Positions 24,861-33,997 of a stretch of DNA of 64,000 bases are shown here, piece by piece. The stretch comes from Reyranella aquatilis (GTDB lineage: Bacteria > Pseudomonadota > Alphaproteobacteria > Reyranellales > Reyranellaceae). A model generated the notes under the pieces. That model saw only the letters and a program-made list of their open reading frames with translations, searched no databases and had not been told where the DNA came from. Every line of letters starts with the position of its first letter. Within the stretch, counting starts at the first letter, position 1. The DNA lies in assembly GCF_020880995.1 (NCBI RefSeq), contig NZ_JAJISD010000004.1, forward strand, positions 392,018-456,017, in the 5' to 3' direction. Made by a program: the position numbers and the translations under genes.

Positions 24861-26272
24861 GCAGCCACCTCGTAGTCGCCGGTGACGATCTCGCCCAGCA
24901 GGCTGTTGGCATAGCCTTCGATCAGCCGCACGTCGACGATCCGGCCGAACAGGCGCGGATCGCCCTGCGCGTAGACCGATTGCAGCCACGGCGTCTTGCC
25001 CATGATCTGCCCCGGCTTGCGGCCGGCCTCGGCGAACAGCACGGGTACGGTGGTGCCGGCCTTGGACTCGTTGAACGCGCGGGCCTGCTGTCCGACCAGC
25101 GCCTGCAGCGCGGCGAGCCGGGCCACCTTCACGTTCTCCGGCACCTGGTCGGTCAATGCCGCCCCGGGCGTGCCGGGACGGCGGCTGTAGCGGAAGGCAT
25201 AGGCGGACGCGAAACCCACCTGCTCGATGAGCCGCATCGTCTCGTCGAAATCGGCATCGCTTTCCCCGGGAAAGCCCACGATGAAGTCCGACGACAACGC
25301 GAGGTCGGCACGCGCGTTGCGCAGCCGCTCGACGATGCGGAGATAGAGGTCGCGACCGTGGCCGCGGTTCATCGCGTCGAGGATGCGATCGGATCCCGAC
25401 TGAACCGGCAGGTGCAGGTAGGGCATCAGCTGCGGCACGTCGCCGTGCGCGGCAATCAGGTCGTCGTCCATGTCGCGCGGATGGGAGGTCGTGTAGCGCA
25501 GCCGCGCGAGGCCGGGGATCTCGCCGATCGCGCGCACCAGCCGCGCCAGCGACCAGGTCGAGCCATCCGGCCCCTCGCCGTGATAGGCGTTGACGTTCTG
25601 CCCCAGCACCGTGAGTTCGAGCGCGCCGGCGGCCACGAGCTGCCGCGCCTCGGCGAGCACCGCCGAAGCGGGTCGCGAATACTCGGCACCGCGCGTGTAC
25701 GGCACGACACAGAAGGTGCAGAACTTGTCGCAGCCTTCCTGGATCGACAGGAAGGCCGAGCCGGCCCGGATCCCCTGCGGCGACGGCAGGTGATCGAACT
25801 TGCTCTCCGGCGGAAACTCCGTGTCGAGCACGCCGGCACCCGGCACACGCTTGCCGCCCACGCCCGCCGCGGCCGACTTGCGCGCGACCTGGGCCAGCAG
25901 CTCGGGCAGACGGTGGTAGGCCTGCGGGCCCACGACGATGTCGACGGCGGGCTGGCGGCGCAGGATCTCCTCGCCTTCGGCCTGGGCGACGCAGCCCGCG
26001 ACCGCGATCGTGTAGTCCCGGCCCTCGGCGCGGCGCTCGGTCTTCAGGTCGCGCAGCCGTCCCAGCTCGGAATAGACCTTCTCCGAGGCATGCTCGCGGA
26101 TGTGGCAGGTGTTCAGCACGACCAGATCGGCCTGGTCGGGCGCTTCGGCCAGCGCATAGCCCAGCGGCCGCAGGACGTCGGCCATGCGATCGGAATCGTA
26201 GACATTCATCTGACAGCCGTAGGTGCGGATGAACACGCGCTTGGGCTGTCCGTCGGTGCGGACGTCCTTCAT
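24857..26272 (-). CDS. miaB: tRNA-2-methylthio-N6-dimethylallyladenosine synthase
   Basis: The 471-aa radical-SAM methylthiotransferase has the N-terminal UPF0004 domain with its own cluster cysteines ([33 protein letters not shown]), the radical-[18 protein letters not shown] triad and a C-terminal TRAM domain ([13 protein letters not shown]... to [10 protein letters not shown]). It modifies A37 of tRNAs reading UNN codons. ATG 26272 is chosen because the family begins shortly before the first Cys. Confidence 0.97.
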
Positions 26273-26316
26273 CGGTCTCCGGTGCTGGAACGCGCGGTTT
26301 CTATCACCGCCACCGA

Positions 26317-27186
26317 TCAGGGTCGAGGGCCGGCGGGCGCCGGCTCGGCCAGCGGCGGCAGCAGCTCCGGGCGGCCGGAATTCGCCGCCTGCACGCCGGA
26401 GGAAACCTGGCGGAAGCAATGCTCGGCGAGCTTCTTGCGGTCGCCCAGCTGGTCGATGTCGATCGGCGGGAAGAAGGTGACGACCGCTTCGGTCTCGCCG
26501 AGGCATACCATCTGCCAGAGGTGCGGCACGAGGTCGAGATCGCCGAACCAGGCGAACAGGGGCCGCCAGTAGCGACCGAGCGGAATGCCGTCGAGCCGCG
26601 TGTAGGAGATCGCGACCGGCTGCACGACGATGGGCCGGTCGTCGCGCCGAAGCTGCGCCACCGCAAACAGGGCGCTGCGGAACGGCAGGACGCGCGTGCC
26701 GTCGCTGCTGGTCCCCTCGGGAAACAGCATGAGATTGTCGCCGGTGTTCAGGCGCCGCAGCATCTCGTCGCGGCTGTTGCTGGTCTTGCTCGAGCGCCGC
26801 TCGACGAAGATCGTGCGCTGCGCCTTCGCCAGCGTGCTGAAGAACGGCCAGGTCGCGACCTCGGCCTTGGCCACGAAGCTGCCGGGGATCAGGCCGCCCA
26901 GCACCTCGATGTCGAGATAGGAGACGTGATTGCAGACATAGAGGGTCGGCGTGACGGTCGACCGCGCGCCGTTCACCTTCACCTTGATCCCGAGGATGGT
27001 GCAGACCGTCCGGTGATAGAACACCGGCATCCAGCGCACGACCGGCGTGATGCGACAGGCGAGCGCCAGAAGATGGAACGGCAGCAGGACCAGCGTGAGC
27101 AGCAGGTAGCTCAACAGCCGAAACGCGCCACGCAGAGGAGAGCCGATCCAGGTCGCGGCGACAGGAGCGTCCGCCGCGCTACTCAC
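26317..27186 (-). CDS. olsA: lysophospholipid acyltransferase (PlsC/OlsA type)
   Basis: The 289-aa protein has one N-terminal membrane segment ([19 protein letters not shown]). Its acyltransferase motifs are NHVSYLD (the NHxxxxD form of HxxxxD, about residue 91), FPEGTSSDG and a downstream VAISYTR. It starts inside the end of the OlsB-like gene (8-base overlap). The OlsB-OlsA pairing is the ornithine-lipid pathway: OlsB makes lyso-ornithine lipid and OlsA adds the ester-linked acyl chain. A phospholipid 1-acyl-glycerol-3-phosphate role is the alternative. Confidence 0.85.
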   Translation of the reverse strand: MSSAADAPVAATWIGSPLRGAFRLLSYLLLTLVLLPFHLLALACRITPVVRWMPVFYHRTVCTILGIKVKVNGARSTVTPTLYVCNHVSYLDIEVLGGLIPGSFVAKAEVATWPFFSTLAKAQRTIFVERRSSKTSNSRDEMLRRLNTGDNLMLFPEGTSSDGTRVLPFRSALFAVAQLRRDDRPIVVQPVAISYTRLDGIPLGRYWRPLFAWFGDLDLVPHLWQMVCLGETEAVVTFFPPIDIDQLGDRKKLAEHCFRQVSSGVQAANSGRPELLPPLAEPAPAGPRP

Positions 27187-28027
27187 GCATCCCGCGTTCG
27201 TAGTGGCGGATGTACTTCTCGGTCACCAGTTCGGTCTTCACGATGATGAAGACATCGGTGCTGTTGAATTCGGGGTCGATCACCGCGCCGTCGCCGACGA
27301 AGCCACCGAGCCTCAGGTATCCCTTGATCAGCGGCGGCACGCGCGCCATCGCCTTGCGCGGGTCGTAGCTGCCGGGCTCGAGCATATCCATCTTCACGTA
27401 GCGGCTCGGCAGCGCGCGCACGCGGATGTCGGGCGGCGCGAGATGATGGTGATAAAGGTAGGAAAGCGCCTGGGCGTGCTGCTCCGGATCGACGCCCGGC
27501 AGGCTGGCGCAGCCGAACATGACCTGGATGTTGTAGTGGTAGGCATAGAGCGCGATGCCGCGCCACAGCATCTGCATGGTCGCGGTGTTGCGCGCATCCT
27601 TGGCGATGCAGGAGCGGCCGAGTTCCAGGACCTCGCCCGGATAGTCGATCATCTTCTGGATGTCGTACTCGGCCGACGAGTAGAAGCGGCCCATCTTCAG
27701 CGCCGCCGACCGGCGGATCAGTCGATAGGTGCCGACGATGCCCTCGGGTCCTTCGCCGCGGCGGCGGTCGAGCACGAGCAGATGGTCGCAGACCTCGTCG
27801 AACGGATCGAAGTCGCGGCCGAGCGCCTTCATTTCGGGGGAGGCGTGCGCCGCCATTTCTTCATAGAAGACGCGGAACCGCAGTGCCTGTGCCGCTTCGA
27901 TCTCGGCAGCGGTCTGCGCCAGGCGAACCTCGAAATCGCCAGCCACGACCTTCACGATCTCCGCATTGGAGACCGGCGGTCCGAGAAGCTCGGCTTCGCT
28001 GTCAACGCGGTCGATGCGCATGAACAA
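27179..28027 (-). CDS. olsB: L-ornithine N-alpha-acyltransferase (OlsB-like GNAT)
   Basis: The 282-aa protein has the hemolysin/OlsB GNAT fold: LAQTAAEIEAAQALRFRVFYEEM at about 35-57, DPFDEVCDHLLVLD, VGTYRLIRRSAA, LELGRSCIAKDAR and a long C-terminal part with ALPSRYVKMD and PPLIKGYLRLGG. It transfers a 3-hydroxyacyl group from ACP to ornithine. The gene directly precedes and overlaps the OlsA-type acyltransferase, which supports the assignment. Confidence 0.87.
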   Translation of the reverse strand: MFMRIDRVDSEAELLGPPVSNAEIVKVVAGDFEVRLAQTAAEIEAAQALRFRVFYEEMAAHASPEMKALGRDFDPFDEVCDHLLVLDRRRGEGPEGIVGTYRLIRRSAALKMGRFYSSAEYDIQKMIDYPGEVLELGRSCIAKDARNTATMQMLWRGIALYAYHYNIQVMFGCASLPGVDPEQHAQALSYLYHHHLAPPDIRVRALPSRYVKMDMLEPGSYDPRKAMARVPPLIKGYLRLGGFVGDGAVIDPEFNSTDVFIIVKTELVTEKYIRHYERGMRE

Positions 28028-28087
28028 TCCGCAAGGGGGCCGCCCCGATCATGGGCCCATTATCGGGGTGGCGCCGGTCCAGTCCAC

Positions 28088-28525
28088 TTATTTTTGGTGG
28101 TCGGATTTCCCGTCCAGAGGAACGCCGTAGAGTTCCAGGCGATGACCGACCAGCCGGTAGCCGGCCTTCTCGGCGATCTTCCGCTGCAGTTCCTCGATCT
28201 CGTCGTTGTGGAATTCCACAACCTTGCCGCTCTGGATGTCGATCAGGTGATCGTGGTGCTCGTCCGGCGTTTCCTCGTAGCGGGCACGCCCGTCGCCGAA
28301 GTCGTGCTTGGCCAGGATGCCCGCTTCCTCGAACAGGCGTACCGTCCGGTACACCGTCGCGATCGAGATGTTCGCGTCGATCGTGGTGGCGCGACGGTGC
28401 ACGGCCTCGACGTCGGGATGATCCGACGCTTCCGACAGGACGCGGGCGATCACGCGTCGCTGGTCGGTCATCTTGAGGCCGCGCTCTGCGCATAGGATTT
28501 CGAGTTTGGATTTCCGGTCTGGCAT
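28088..28525 (-). CDS. fur: Fur-family metalloregulator
   Basis: The 145-aa protein has an N-terminal winged helix (CAERGLKMTDQRRVIARVL, HRRATTIDANISIATVYRTVRLFEEAGIL) and the metal-binding dimer domain with DEHHDHLIDIQSGKVVEF. It lacks the C-terminal Cys pairs, as alphaproteobacterial Fur often does. In this class Fur can sense iron or manganese (Mur). No Fur box was confirmed in the 38-bp gap to the divergent TusA-like gene. Named as fur by similarity. Confidence 0.9.
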   Translation of the reverse strand: MPDRKSKLEILCAERGLKMTDQRRVIARVLSEASDHPDVEAVHRRATTIDANISIATVYRTVRLFEEAGILAKHDFGDGRARYEETPDEHHDHLIDIQSGKVVEFHNDEIEELQRKIAEKAGYRLVGHRLELYGVPLDGKSDHQK

Positions 28526-28563
28526 GACGGCCTACCCTACACTGGCAGGCGTTCGGGGTATAG

Positions 28564-28803
28564 TTGGACATGTCCATACACGCCGACCATGACATCGACA
28601 TTACCGGCGAGGTCTGTCCCATGACGTTCGTCCGGACCAAGCTCAGGCTCGAACGCATGAAGCCCGGCGAAACGCTGGCCGTAAGGCTTCGCGGCGAGGA
28701 GCCGTTGCGCAACGTTCCGCGCGCCGCACGCGACGAGGGCCACGCCATCCTGGCCATCGAGGCCGAGGGCGATGCCCAAATCGTGATCATCCGCCGCGCC
28801 TGA
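28564..28803 (+). CDS. TusA-like sulfurtransferase
   Basis: The 79-aa protein has the SirA/TusA signature DITGEVCPMTFVRTKLRLE (CPxx motif, active Cys near residue 19) and a C-terminal strand QIVIIRRA. It carries persulfide sulfur in the family. ATG 28570 is an equally possible start. The gene abuts the stop of rimI tail to tail. Confidence 0.88.
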   Translation: MDMSIHADHDIDITGEVCPMTFVRTKLRLERMKPGETLAVRLRGEEPLRNVPRAARDEGHAILAIEAEGDAQIVIIRRA

Positions 28804-29274
28804 TCAGATGAGAGTGAGACGCATGATGAAAGCGTCGGCCGGCGCCCGGCCGGGCCGGGGATAATAGCCGGCGCGCTTGCCCACGACGACGAAGCCGAGC
28901 GAATCGTAGAGCGTCCGGGCACCGGGATTATCCGCACCGACTTCAAGGAAAAGCGTCTTCGCCCCGGCGGCGCGGGCCTGCTCCATCACGGCATCGAGGA
29001 GCCGGCGCGCCGCGCCGCGGCGGCGGTGGCCGGGCTCGACCGCGACGGCCATGAGTTCGGCCTCGTCGTCCACGACGCGACACAAGGCCATGCCGATGTC
29101 GACGTCGGCCTGCCTCAGCAGGAAGCCGGCGCTTCCCGGCGACGACATCAGCCCCGCAACATCCTGCCGCGTCCAGCCGCGCTCGCCCATCGGACCGAAG
29201 GAGTCGCGATGGAGACGCGCCGCGCTGTCGAGATCGAGCGCGCCCAGGCGGACAAGGGTGAAGCCCGCCTCCAT
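28804..29274 (-). CDS. rimI: GNAT acetyltransferase, RimI-like
   Basis: The 156-aa GNAT has acetyl-CoA motif A VAVEPGHRRRGAARRLL (about residues 72-88) and a C-terminal NPGARTLYDSLGF with the Tyr general acid. It follows tsaB with a one-base TGATG overlap, the normal tsaB-rimI order. It probably acetylates the N-terminus of ribosomal protein S18. Confidence 0.9.
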   Translation of the reverse strand: MEAGFTLVRLGALDLDSAARLHRDSFGPMGERGWTRQDVAGLMSSPGSAGFLLRQADVDIGMALCRVVDDEAELMAVAVEPGHRRRGAARRLLDAVMEQARAAGAKTLFLEVGADNPGARTLYDSLGFVVVGKRAGYYPRPGRAPADAFIMRLTLI

Positions 29275-29948
29275 CACTCGACCGTGCGGCGGGCGCCATC
29301 CGGCAGGGTGATGTTCACGCCCCGCAGATAGAGCGGCCGCGGCAGGCCCTCCTCGCGATTGCGCCGGCGCCACTTCTCGACGCCGACACTCTCGGCGAGG
29401 CCGCCGAGGACGGCCGGATCGGGTGGGCCGTCGTGGGCGATCGCATCGATGTCGGCGGCCCTCAGCGACTGGACGAGCGGGCCCACGTCCTTGCCGACGA
29501 TCAGGCACGCGCGTCCGGCCAGTCGCGCCGCGAGGTCCGCCGCGGTCGTCGCGAACGCCTCGGGCTCCGCACCGATCGCGCAGAACCAGTCGCCGAGCTT
29601 GGTGTCGACCGCGGCGACCACCAGCCGGTCGGTCGCGGGCGCCTGGGCGCGCAATACCGTGGTGGTGGGAATGCCCGCGAGGGGAATGCCGAGACCGACC
29701 GAGAGGCCGCGCGCCGCCGACAATCCCACGCGCACGCCCGTGAAGCTGCCCGGCCCGGTCGTGACGGCGATCAGGTCGAGCTGTCGCCGGGCGATTGCGG
29801 CCCGGTCGAGCGCGTCGGCGATCGCGGGCAGAAGACGCGCCGCCTGCTCGCGGCCCTCCTCCAGGAGACTGACGAGAGTGACGCCATCGCGCAGGACCGC
29901 GACACCCTGTCCGCTCACGGCGCAGTCGAAGGCGAGAACCGCGCTCAC
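29274..29948 (-). CDS. tsaB: tRNA threonylcarbamoyladenosine biosynthesis protein TsaB
   Basis: The 224-aa ASKHA-fold protein has the N-terminal strand SAVLAFDCAVSGQGVAVL and the conserved TTGPGSFTGVRVGLSAARGL. It is the scaffold partner of TsaD in t6A37 synthesis. The GTG start at 29948 gives the family-typical N-terminus. The frame extends to an upstream start at 29996, but that extension is arginine-rich and unlike the family. It is followed directly by rimI. Confidence 0.92.
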   Translation of the reverse strand: MSAVLAFDCAVSGQGVAVLRDGVTLVSLLEEGREQAARLLPAIADALDRAAIARRQLDLIAVTTGPGSFTGVRVGLSAARGLSVGLGIPLAGIPTTTVLRAQAPATDRLVVAAVDTKLGDWFCAIGAEPEAFATTAADLAARLAGRACLIVGKDVGPLVQSLRAADIDAIAHDGPPDPAVLGGLAESVGVEKWRRRNREEGLPRPLYLRGVNITLPDGARRTVE

Positions 29949-30005
29949 AGGCTGAGGCCGCGCAGGGTACTGGCGCCAGGAGAAGCGGCTGGGCATTGTT
30001 GTGTC

Positions 30006-30563
30006 ATGAAGCTCGACATTGTTGCGATCGCTCCGCCCGACTTCGACGTCGATGTGACGCTGGCCTATGCGACGGACGCAAATCTAACGGGACGGCCGGT
30101 GTACCGAAACGCCGAATGCTGGCTGCATCGCGAGGCTGCCGAGAAGCTCGCCGCGGCGATCGAACTCGCGCGGCCGCTGGGCTATCGCCTGCGGATCTTC
30201 GATGCGCTGCGGCCGGTCGAGGCGCAATGGGCCCTGTGGAACGTCAATCCCGATCCCGAGTTCATCGCCGATCCCCGTCGCGGCTCGCCGCATTCGCGCG
30301 GCGTGGCGGTCGATCTCAGCCTGCTCGACGGCGAGGGGCGCGAACTCGACATGGGCACCGGCTTCGACGCCTTCACGCCGCTGTCCCATCACGGGCGGAC
30401 CGACATTCCGGTCGAGGCGCAGCGCAACCGCCTGCTGCTCATGGGTTTGATGACGTCCGCCGGGTGGGACTTCTACCGCAACGAATGGTGGCACTATCAG
30501 CTGTTCGACGCCCGGCGCTATCCGCTCGTCTCGGACGCAGACCTGCCGCGTCCGATGATGTGA
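30006..30563 (+). CDS. ddpX: D-alanyl-D-alanine dipeptidase (VanX/DdpX-like, peptidase M15)
   Basis: The 185-aa zinc peptidase has the M15D motifs: YRLRIFDALRPVEAQ, SPHSRGVAVDLSL (zinc His and Asp, about residues 97-110) and NEWWHYQ (catalytic Glu and zinc His). There is no signal peptide, so it is cytoplasmic and probably recycles D-Ala-D-Ala. There is no VanRS or ligase gene nearby, so this is not a glycopeptide-resistance cluster. Confidence 0.9.
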   Translation: MKLDIVAIAPPDFDVDVTLAYATDANLTGRPVYRNAECWLHREAAEKLAAAIELARPLGYRLRIFDALRPVEAQWALWNVNPDPEFIADPRRGSPHSRGVAVDLSLLDGEGRELDMGTGFDAFTPLSHHGRTDIPVEAQRNRLLLMGLMTSAGWDFYRNEWWHYQLFDARRYPLVSDADLPRPMM

Positions 30564-30585
30564 CCGATGTTGGTGACGGGGCGCC

Positions 30586-31695
30586 TCAGAAGCCCGAGAG
30601 CCGCGCCTTGTCGAAATCGCGCAGATCGTTCTCGCGCATGATCTGGCGGACGAACTGCACATACTCCTGGCCGCGCTCCGAATAACGAAGCAGCGAACCG
30701 ATCAGCCGGAAGCCGTCCGGAGCCTCGCCGCGCGCGCGCATCGCGGCGCGCTCGTTGCGGAAGCCGGCATAGGCGGGATGGGTGTTGAGGTTCGTGATGT
30801 AGGCTTCGGTCGATTCGCCGACGTCGGCGAAAGGCTGCGGCATGCCGGCGCCGGGTTTCCACGGCACGGAGACGCTGTGGCGCCCGACCGCCTGGATCTG
30901 GCCGTACAGGGCGTTGCCGGTGCGCGCGGCGAAGGAGGTGCCCCAGCCGGACTCGACGCCCCCCTGGGCGATCGCCATCGACGGCGGAACGATGTCGACG
31001 CGACGGACCAGCTCGTCGATCTTGTCGGCCGAGGTGTCGTATCGATCGGCGAGATCGTCGAGCCAGATGCGCTCGATGGCCGTCAGCATCTGCGGCGTCG
31101 AATAGAGCTTGTCGCGCAGGTAGAGGAGCTGCTCGCGGTCGGCCAGCACGCGCTGGTTGACCTCGAGGATCACCGGCAGCAGCGCGGTGATGAACAGCAT
31201 CTTGCGCGCGTTGCCGTCCTTGTTGCCGAGGTCGGCCGGCACGCGATCGACCTTGTAGGGCGGCACCGCTTCACCCTGACGGATATCGGTGAGCGTGTAG
31301 GAGACGTCGCGGAAGAAGCCGGCGAGCTCGTCGGCGGTGCGCGGGCTGATCGCGCGCACCTGGACCTGGCGGCGAACGGCGTTGCCCGGGGCGGCGAAGC
31401 GGCCGTGGGCCCCCGAACCGTCGCGCGGCGAGCGGTTGACGACGTCGTCGGGCTCGCTCACCTCGTGCCGCACGAACATGAGGGCGGCCGGCTCGGCATC
31501 CATGACGAGAAGCGACGGCTGCTCCGCCTCATGGGCGTAGGCGCTGCCGACGCCGACGAAAGACAGATAGGGCGCTACGTCCATCGACGGGAGCGGTTTG
31601 TAGAAGGCGACACCCGTCGCCAGGACTGCCGCCCATGCGGCCGGAAAAGCATATTGGCGCCCGCGCTCGATCGCGGGCCGTAGGGTCAACTGCAT
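30586..31695 (-). CDS. Bax-like glucosaminidase-domain protein
   Basis: The 369-aa protein has an N-terminal membrane anchor/signal (FPAAWAAVLATGVAFY) and a linker. A C-terminal glucosaminidase domain follows with the catalytic Glu in IAQGGVESGWGTSFAARTGNALYGQ (about residue 245) and FRLIGSLLRYSERG. It probably cleaves peptidoglycan glycan strands in the periplasm. ATG 31695 is chosen because upstream residues do not form a signal. Confidence 0.85.
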   Translation of the reverse strand: MQLTLRPAIERGRQYAFPAAWAAVLATGVAFYKPLPSMDVAPYLSFVGVGSAYAHEAEQPSLLVMDAEPAALMFVRHEVSEPDDVVNRSPRDGSGAHGRFAAPGNAVRRQVQVRAISPRTADELAGFFRDVSYTLTDIRQGEAVPPYKVDRVPADLGNKDGNARKMLFITALLPVILEVNQRVLADREQLLYLRDKLYSTPQMLTAIERIWLDDLADRYDTSADKIDELVRRVDIVPPSMAIAQGGVESGWGTSFAARTGNALYGQIQAVGRHSVSVPWKPGAGMPQPFADVGESTEAYITNLNTHPAYAGFRNERAAMRARGEAPDGFRLIGSLLRYSERGQEYVQFVRQIMRENDLRDFDKARLSGF

Positions 31696-31797
31696 GCCAC
31701 ACTCTTCAATTCGTTTTGCTCGCACGAACGGCCGGTCGCGCGGCCCCGGGGGAGCCGCGAACGCCATCACAACGCGTACGCTCTGAGCTGAAGCGGC

Positions 31798-32346
31798 CTA
31801 CTGGGCCGCCTGGACTTCAACCACTTCCGGCACGTAGTGCTTCAGAAGGTTCTCGATCCCCATCTTCAGCGTGGCCGTCGAACTCGGGCACCCCGAGCAG
31901 GACCCCTGCATGTGCAGGTAGACGATGCCATCGCGGAAGTCGTGAAACACGATATCGCCGCCGTCCTGGGCCACGGCGGGCCGGACGCGGGTGTCGAGGA
32001 GTTCCTTGATCTGGGCGACGACTTCATCGTCGTCCGCCGCAGCGGCCGCGGCCGCCTCTCCGTCGACGATCACGGGATCGCCCGACGTGTAGTGCTCCAT
32101 GATGCCGCCGAGGATCGAAGGCTTCATGATCTGCCAGTCCCGGTCGGCCGTCTTGGTGACGGTCACGAAATCGGACCCGAAGAACACGCGCTCTACGCCC
32201 TCGATCGCGAACAGCCTCTTGGCAAGCGGCGACGGCGTGGCGGCCTCTACGTTGGCGAAGTCCGCAGTCCCCTTCTCCATGACCACGCGGCCGGGGAGAA
32301 ACTTGAGGGTCGACGGATTGGGCGTCTGCTCGGTCTGGATAAACAA
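31798..32346 (-). CDS. nfuA: NfuA-type iron-sulfur carrier
   Basis: The 182-aa protein has an N-terminal Nfu_N domain (FIQTEQTPNPSTLKFLPG) and a C-terminal NifU domain with CSGCPSS cluster cysteines (about residue 150). It delivers [4Fe-4S] clusters to targets. The start is TTG at 32346-32344, with GGAGGT five bases upstream. This matches the usual MFIQTEQTPNP start; the ATG at 32391 would add an unrelated 15-residue leader. Confidence 0.94.
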   Translation of the reverse strand: MFIQTEQTPNPSTLKFLPGRVVMEKGTADFANVEAATPSPLAKRLFAIEGVERVFFGSDFVTVTKTADRDWQIMKPSILGGIMEHYTSGDPVIVDGEAAAAAAADDDEVVAQIKELLDTRVRPAVAQDGGDIVFHDFRDGIVYLHMQGSCSGCPSSTATLKMGIENLLKHYVPEVVEVQAAQ

Positions 32347-32468
32347 ACCTACCTCCGGTTCGAACGCTTCGCGGGAGACCCCGCTCGGCATCGCTCAGGC
32401 TGGGGATCAGGACGTCTCCATCCCCACTCGATGCCCTCGGACGTAGGAACCACGGGCAGGTCGATCAA

Positions 32469-32570
32469 GTTGATTCTGAATCGCCATTGTATAAATATTA
32501 TGGAATAATTTGAAATTATATAAATTTATCAATTACTTAACGTGTATTTCTCGAAATGTAACCTTTGTCA
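32469..32570. other. AT-rich island upstream of nfuA
   Basis: About 100 bases (TATAAATATTATGG, AAATTATATAAATTTATC, and so on) are very AT-rich in a strongly GC-rich region. They lie between the end of uspA and nfuA, about 120-220 bases upstream of the nfuA start. This is a likely promoter/UP-element region for nfuA; no -35/-10 pair could be chosen with confidence. The flanking parts of this 292-bp gap show no gene. Confidence 0.4.
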
Positions 32571-32638
32571 CCGGTTTCGACACAAAGAAGGATTCCGCGC
32601 GGATCGCCGCATCGCGCCGGCAAAACTTCCTGCACGCC

Positions 32639-33121
32639 TCACGAAATCGCATCGATCTCGGCGTCGGTCAGGGCACCCGGCACGATCGTCAGCGGGATGC
32701 GAAGCTGCGCACCGGACTTGCCGGTGAAGGCCGTCACCAGAGGCCCCGGCCCGTCGCCGCTCGAGGCGCTGCCCAGCACCAGGACCGAGATCGATCGGTC
32801 CTCGACGAGCAGCTTCGAGAGTTCGTCGCGGCTCTTGCCCTCGCGAATGTAGATCGACGGCGGCTGGCCGGTCAGCGACACCGCCACGTCGGCGTGGCGG
32901 GCCACCACTTCCTCGGCCTGCTGCCGGGCCTCCTCGCGCATCAGCTCCACCACGGAGCCCCATTGCTGGCCCTCCGGTGGATCCATCACGTAGAGCATGG
33001 CCACCCGGCCGCCCGTGCGCTTGGCGCGGCGGCAGGCGTAGCGCAGGGCGTTGCGCATCTCCGGGCTCTCGTCGACCACGACCAGGAAGACACGTTCGTC
33101 GGACTTCGGTTGAACGCTCAT
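32639..33121 (-). CDS. universal stress protein
   Basis: The 160-aa UspA-fold protein has VFLVVVDESPEMRNALRYACRRA at the start, VAMLYVMDP and a C-terminal VLVLGSASSGDGPGPLVTAF (the G-x2-G-x9-G(S/T) type nucleotide site is only partly kept). It follows the TIGR02186 gene by 18 bp and belongs to that operon. Confidence 0.88.
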   Translation of the reverse strand: MSVQPKSDERVFLVVVDESPEMRNALRYACRRAKRTGGRVAMLYVMDPPEGQQWGSVVELMREEARQQAEEVVARHADVAVSLTGQPPSIYIREGKSRDELSKLLVEDRSISVLVLGSASSGDGPGPLVTAFTGKSGAQLRIPLTIVPGALTDAEIDAIS

Positions 33122-33139
33122 CGAACCGCTCCCCCTCTC

Positions 33140-33997
33140 CTAGAGACGCCGCATGACGGAGCCGCCGATCCAGCCGACCAGCAGGGCCATCAGGATGGCG
33201 CCGAGCCCGTACAAGGTTCCGTCGTGACTGGCCCATCCGGCAAGCTGGGCGCTGAAGCCGACCTTGCCGACGGGCAGCGGCCGCGACACCGCCGCGACGA
33301 TCTTGCCCTCGCGCAGCAGATAGACCCGGACCTCGTAGACGCCCTCCGGCAGGCGCGACGGAAACGGCAGATCGACGCGGAAGAGACGGCCGGCCTGTAC
33401 CGTGACCTGGCCGATGGCCGCGGGATAAAGGCCCTCGCGCCGCTTGACCTCGACGAGGCCGGCGCGAAAGCGCGCAAGGTCGGCGGCATCCCGCGGCGTC
33501 GCCGGCTTGACGCTCGCCAGGCGATCCTCGAGCGAGAGGATCTCGCCGCCGGCGCTGCGCGCCAGCAGGCGCTGCAGCGGCTGGCTGGCGGCGATCGCGT
33601 AGTAGGCCGGCACGTCGTCGAACGACTGCCGTCCCGTATTGAGCCAGATGCCGAGGAACCGCTGCTTGCGCATGACCGTCTCGCGCGCGGCCGGCCCCGC
33701 CACCACGACCACGATCTCGCCGGGCGGGTCGAACATGCCGAACATCAGGATGCTCTCGCCCTGGAAGGCCGAGGTGATCGACACGCGGGCCAGCGAAAGA
33801 TCGACGATCAGGTCGGGGGTCGTTGGTTCGGTCGGCACCGAAGGCGGAGCCATCGCGTCGGGCGGCCCGCCGATGGTGGGCGCCGGGCGGGTGGCCGGGG
33901 CCGGCTCGACCCGGGGGCTCTGGGCCAGGGCGCCGGCCGCGCTCACGAAGAGCGAAAGGGCGACGCCAAGCGCGGCCAGCGTGCCGGCCCGTCTCAC
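33140..33997 (-). CDS. TIGR02186-family membrane-anchored protein
   Basis: The 285-aa protein has a signal segment (LAALGVALSLFVSAAGALAQS), a proline-rich linker, and a beta-rich periplasmic domain (LIVDLSLARVSITSAFQGESILMFG, FDPPGEIVVVVAGP, VKRREGLYPAAIGQVTV). A C-terminal membrane helix follows (LYGLGAILMALLVGWIGGSVMRRL). The family function is unknown. It occurs beside TSUP exporters, as here: the GTG start overlaps the TSUP stop (GTGA). Confidence 0.87.
   Translation of the reverse strand: MRRAGTLAALGVALSLFVSAAGALAQSPRVEPAPATRPAPTIGGPPDAMAPPSVPTEPTTPDLIVDLSLARVSITSAFQGESILMFGMFDPPGEIVVVVAGPAARETVMRKQRFLGIWLNTGRQSFDDVPAYYAIAASQPLQRLLARSAGGEILSLEDRLASVKPATPRDAADLARFRAGLVEVKRREGLYPAAIGQVTVQAGRLFRVDLPFPSRLPEGVYEVRVYLLREGKIVAAVSRPLPVGKVGFSAQLAGWASHDGTLYGLGAILMALLVGWIGGSVMRRL

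Noticed and set aside
28040..28071. Hairpin CCGCCCCGAT/ATCGGGGTGG between fur and olsB as a terminator
   Set aside because: No T-run follows on either strand. It could equally be chance pairing in a GC-rich gap.
30006..30563. Vancomycin-resistance vanX
   Set aside because: There is no vanA/H ligase-dehydrogenase or VanRS pair. Chromosomal DdpX-type dipeptidases are common in proteobacteria.
32469..32570. Horizontally acquired fragment, because of the AT-rich composition
   Set aside because: It is only about 100 bases, intergenic, with no coding or mobile features. A promoter region is enough to explain it.
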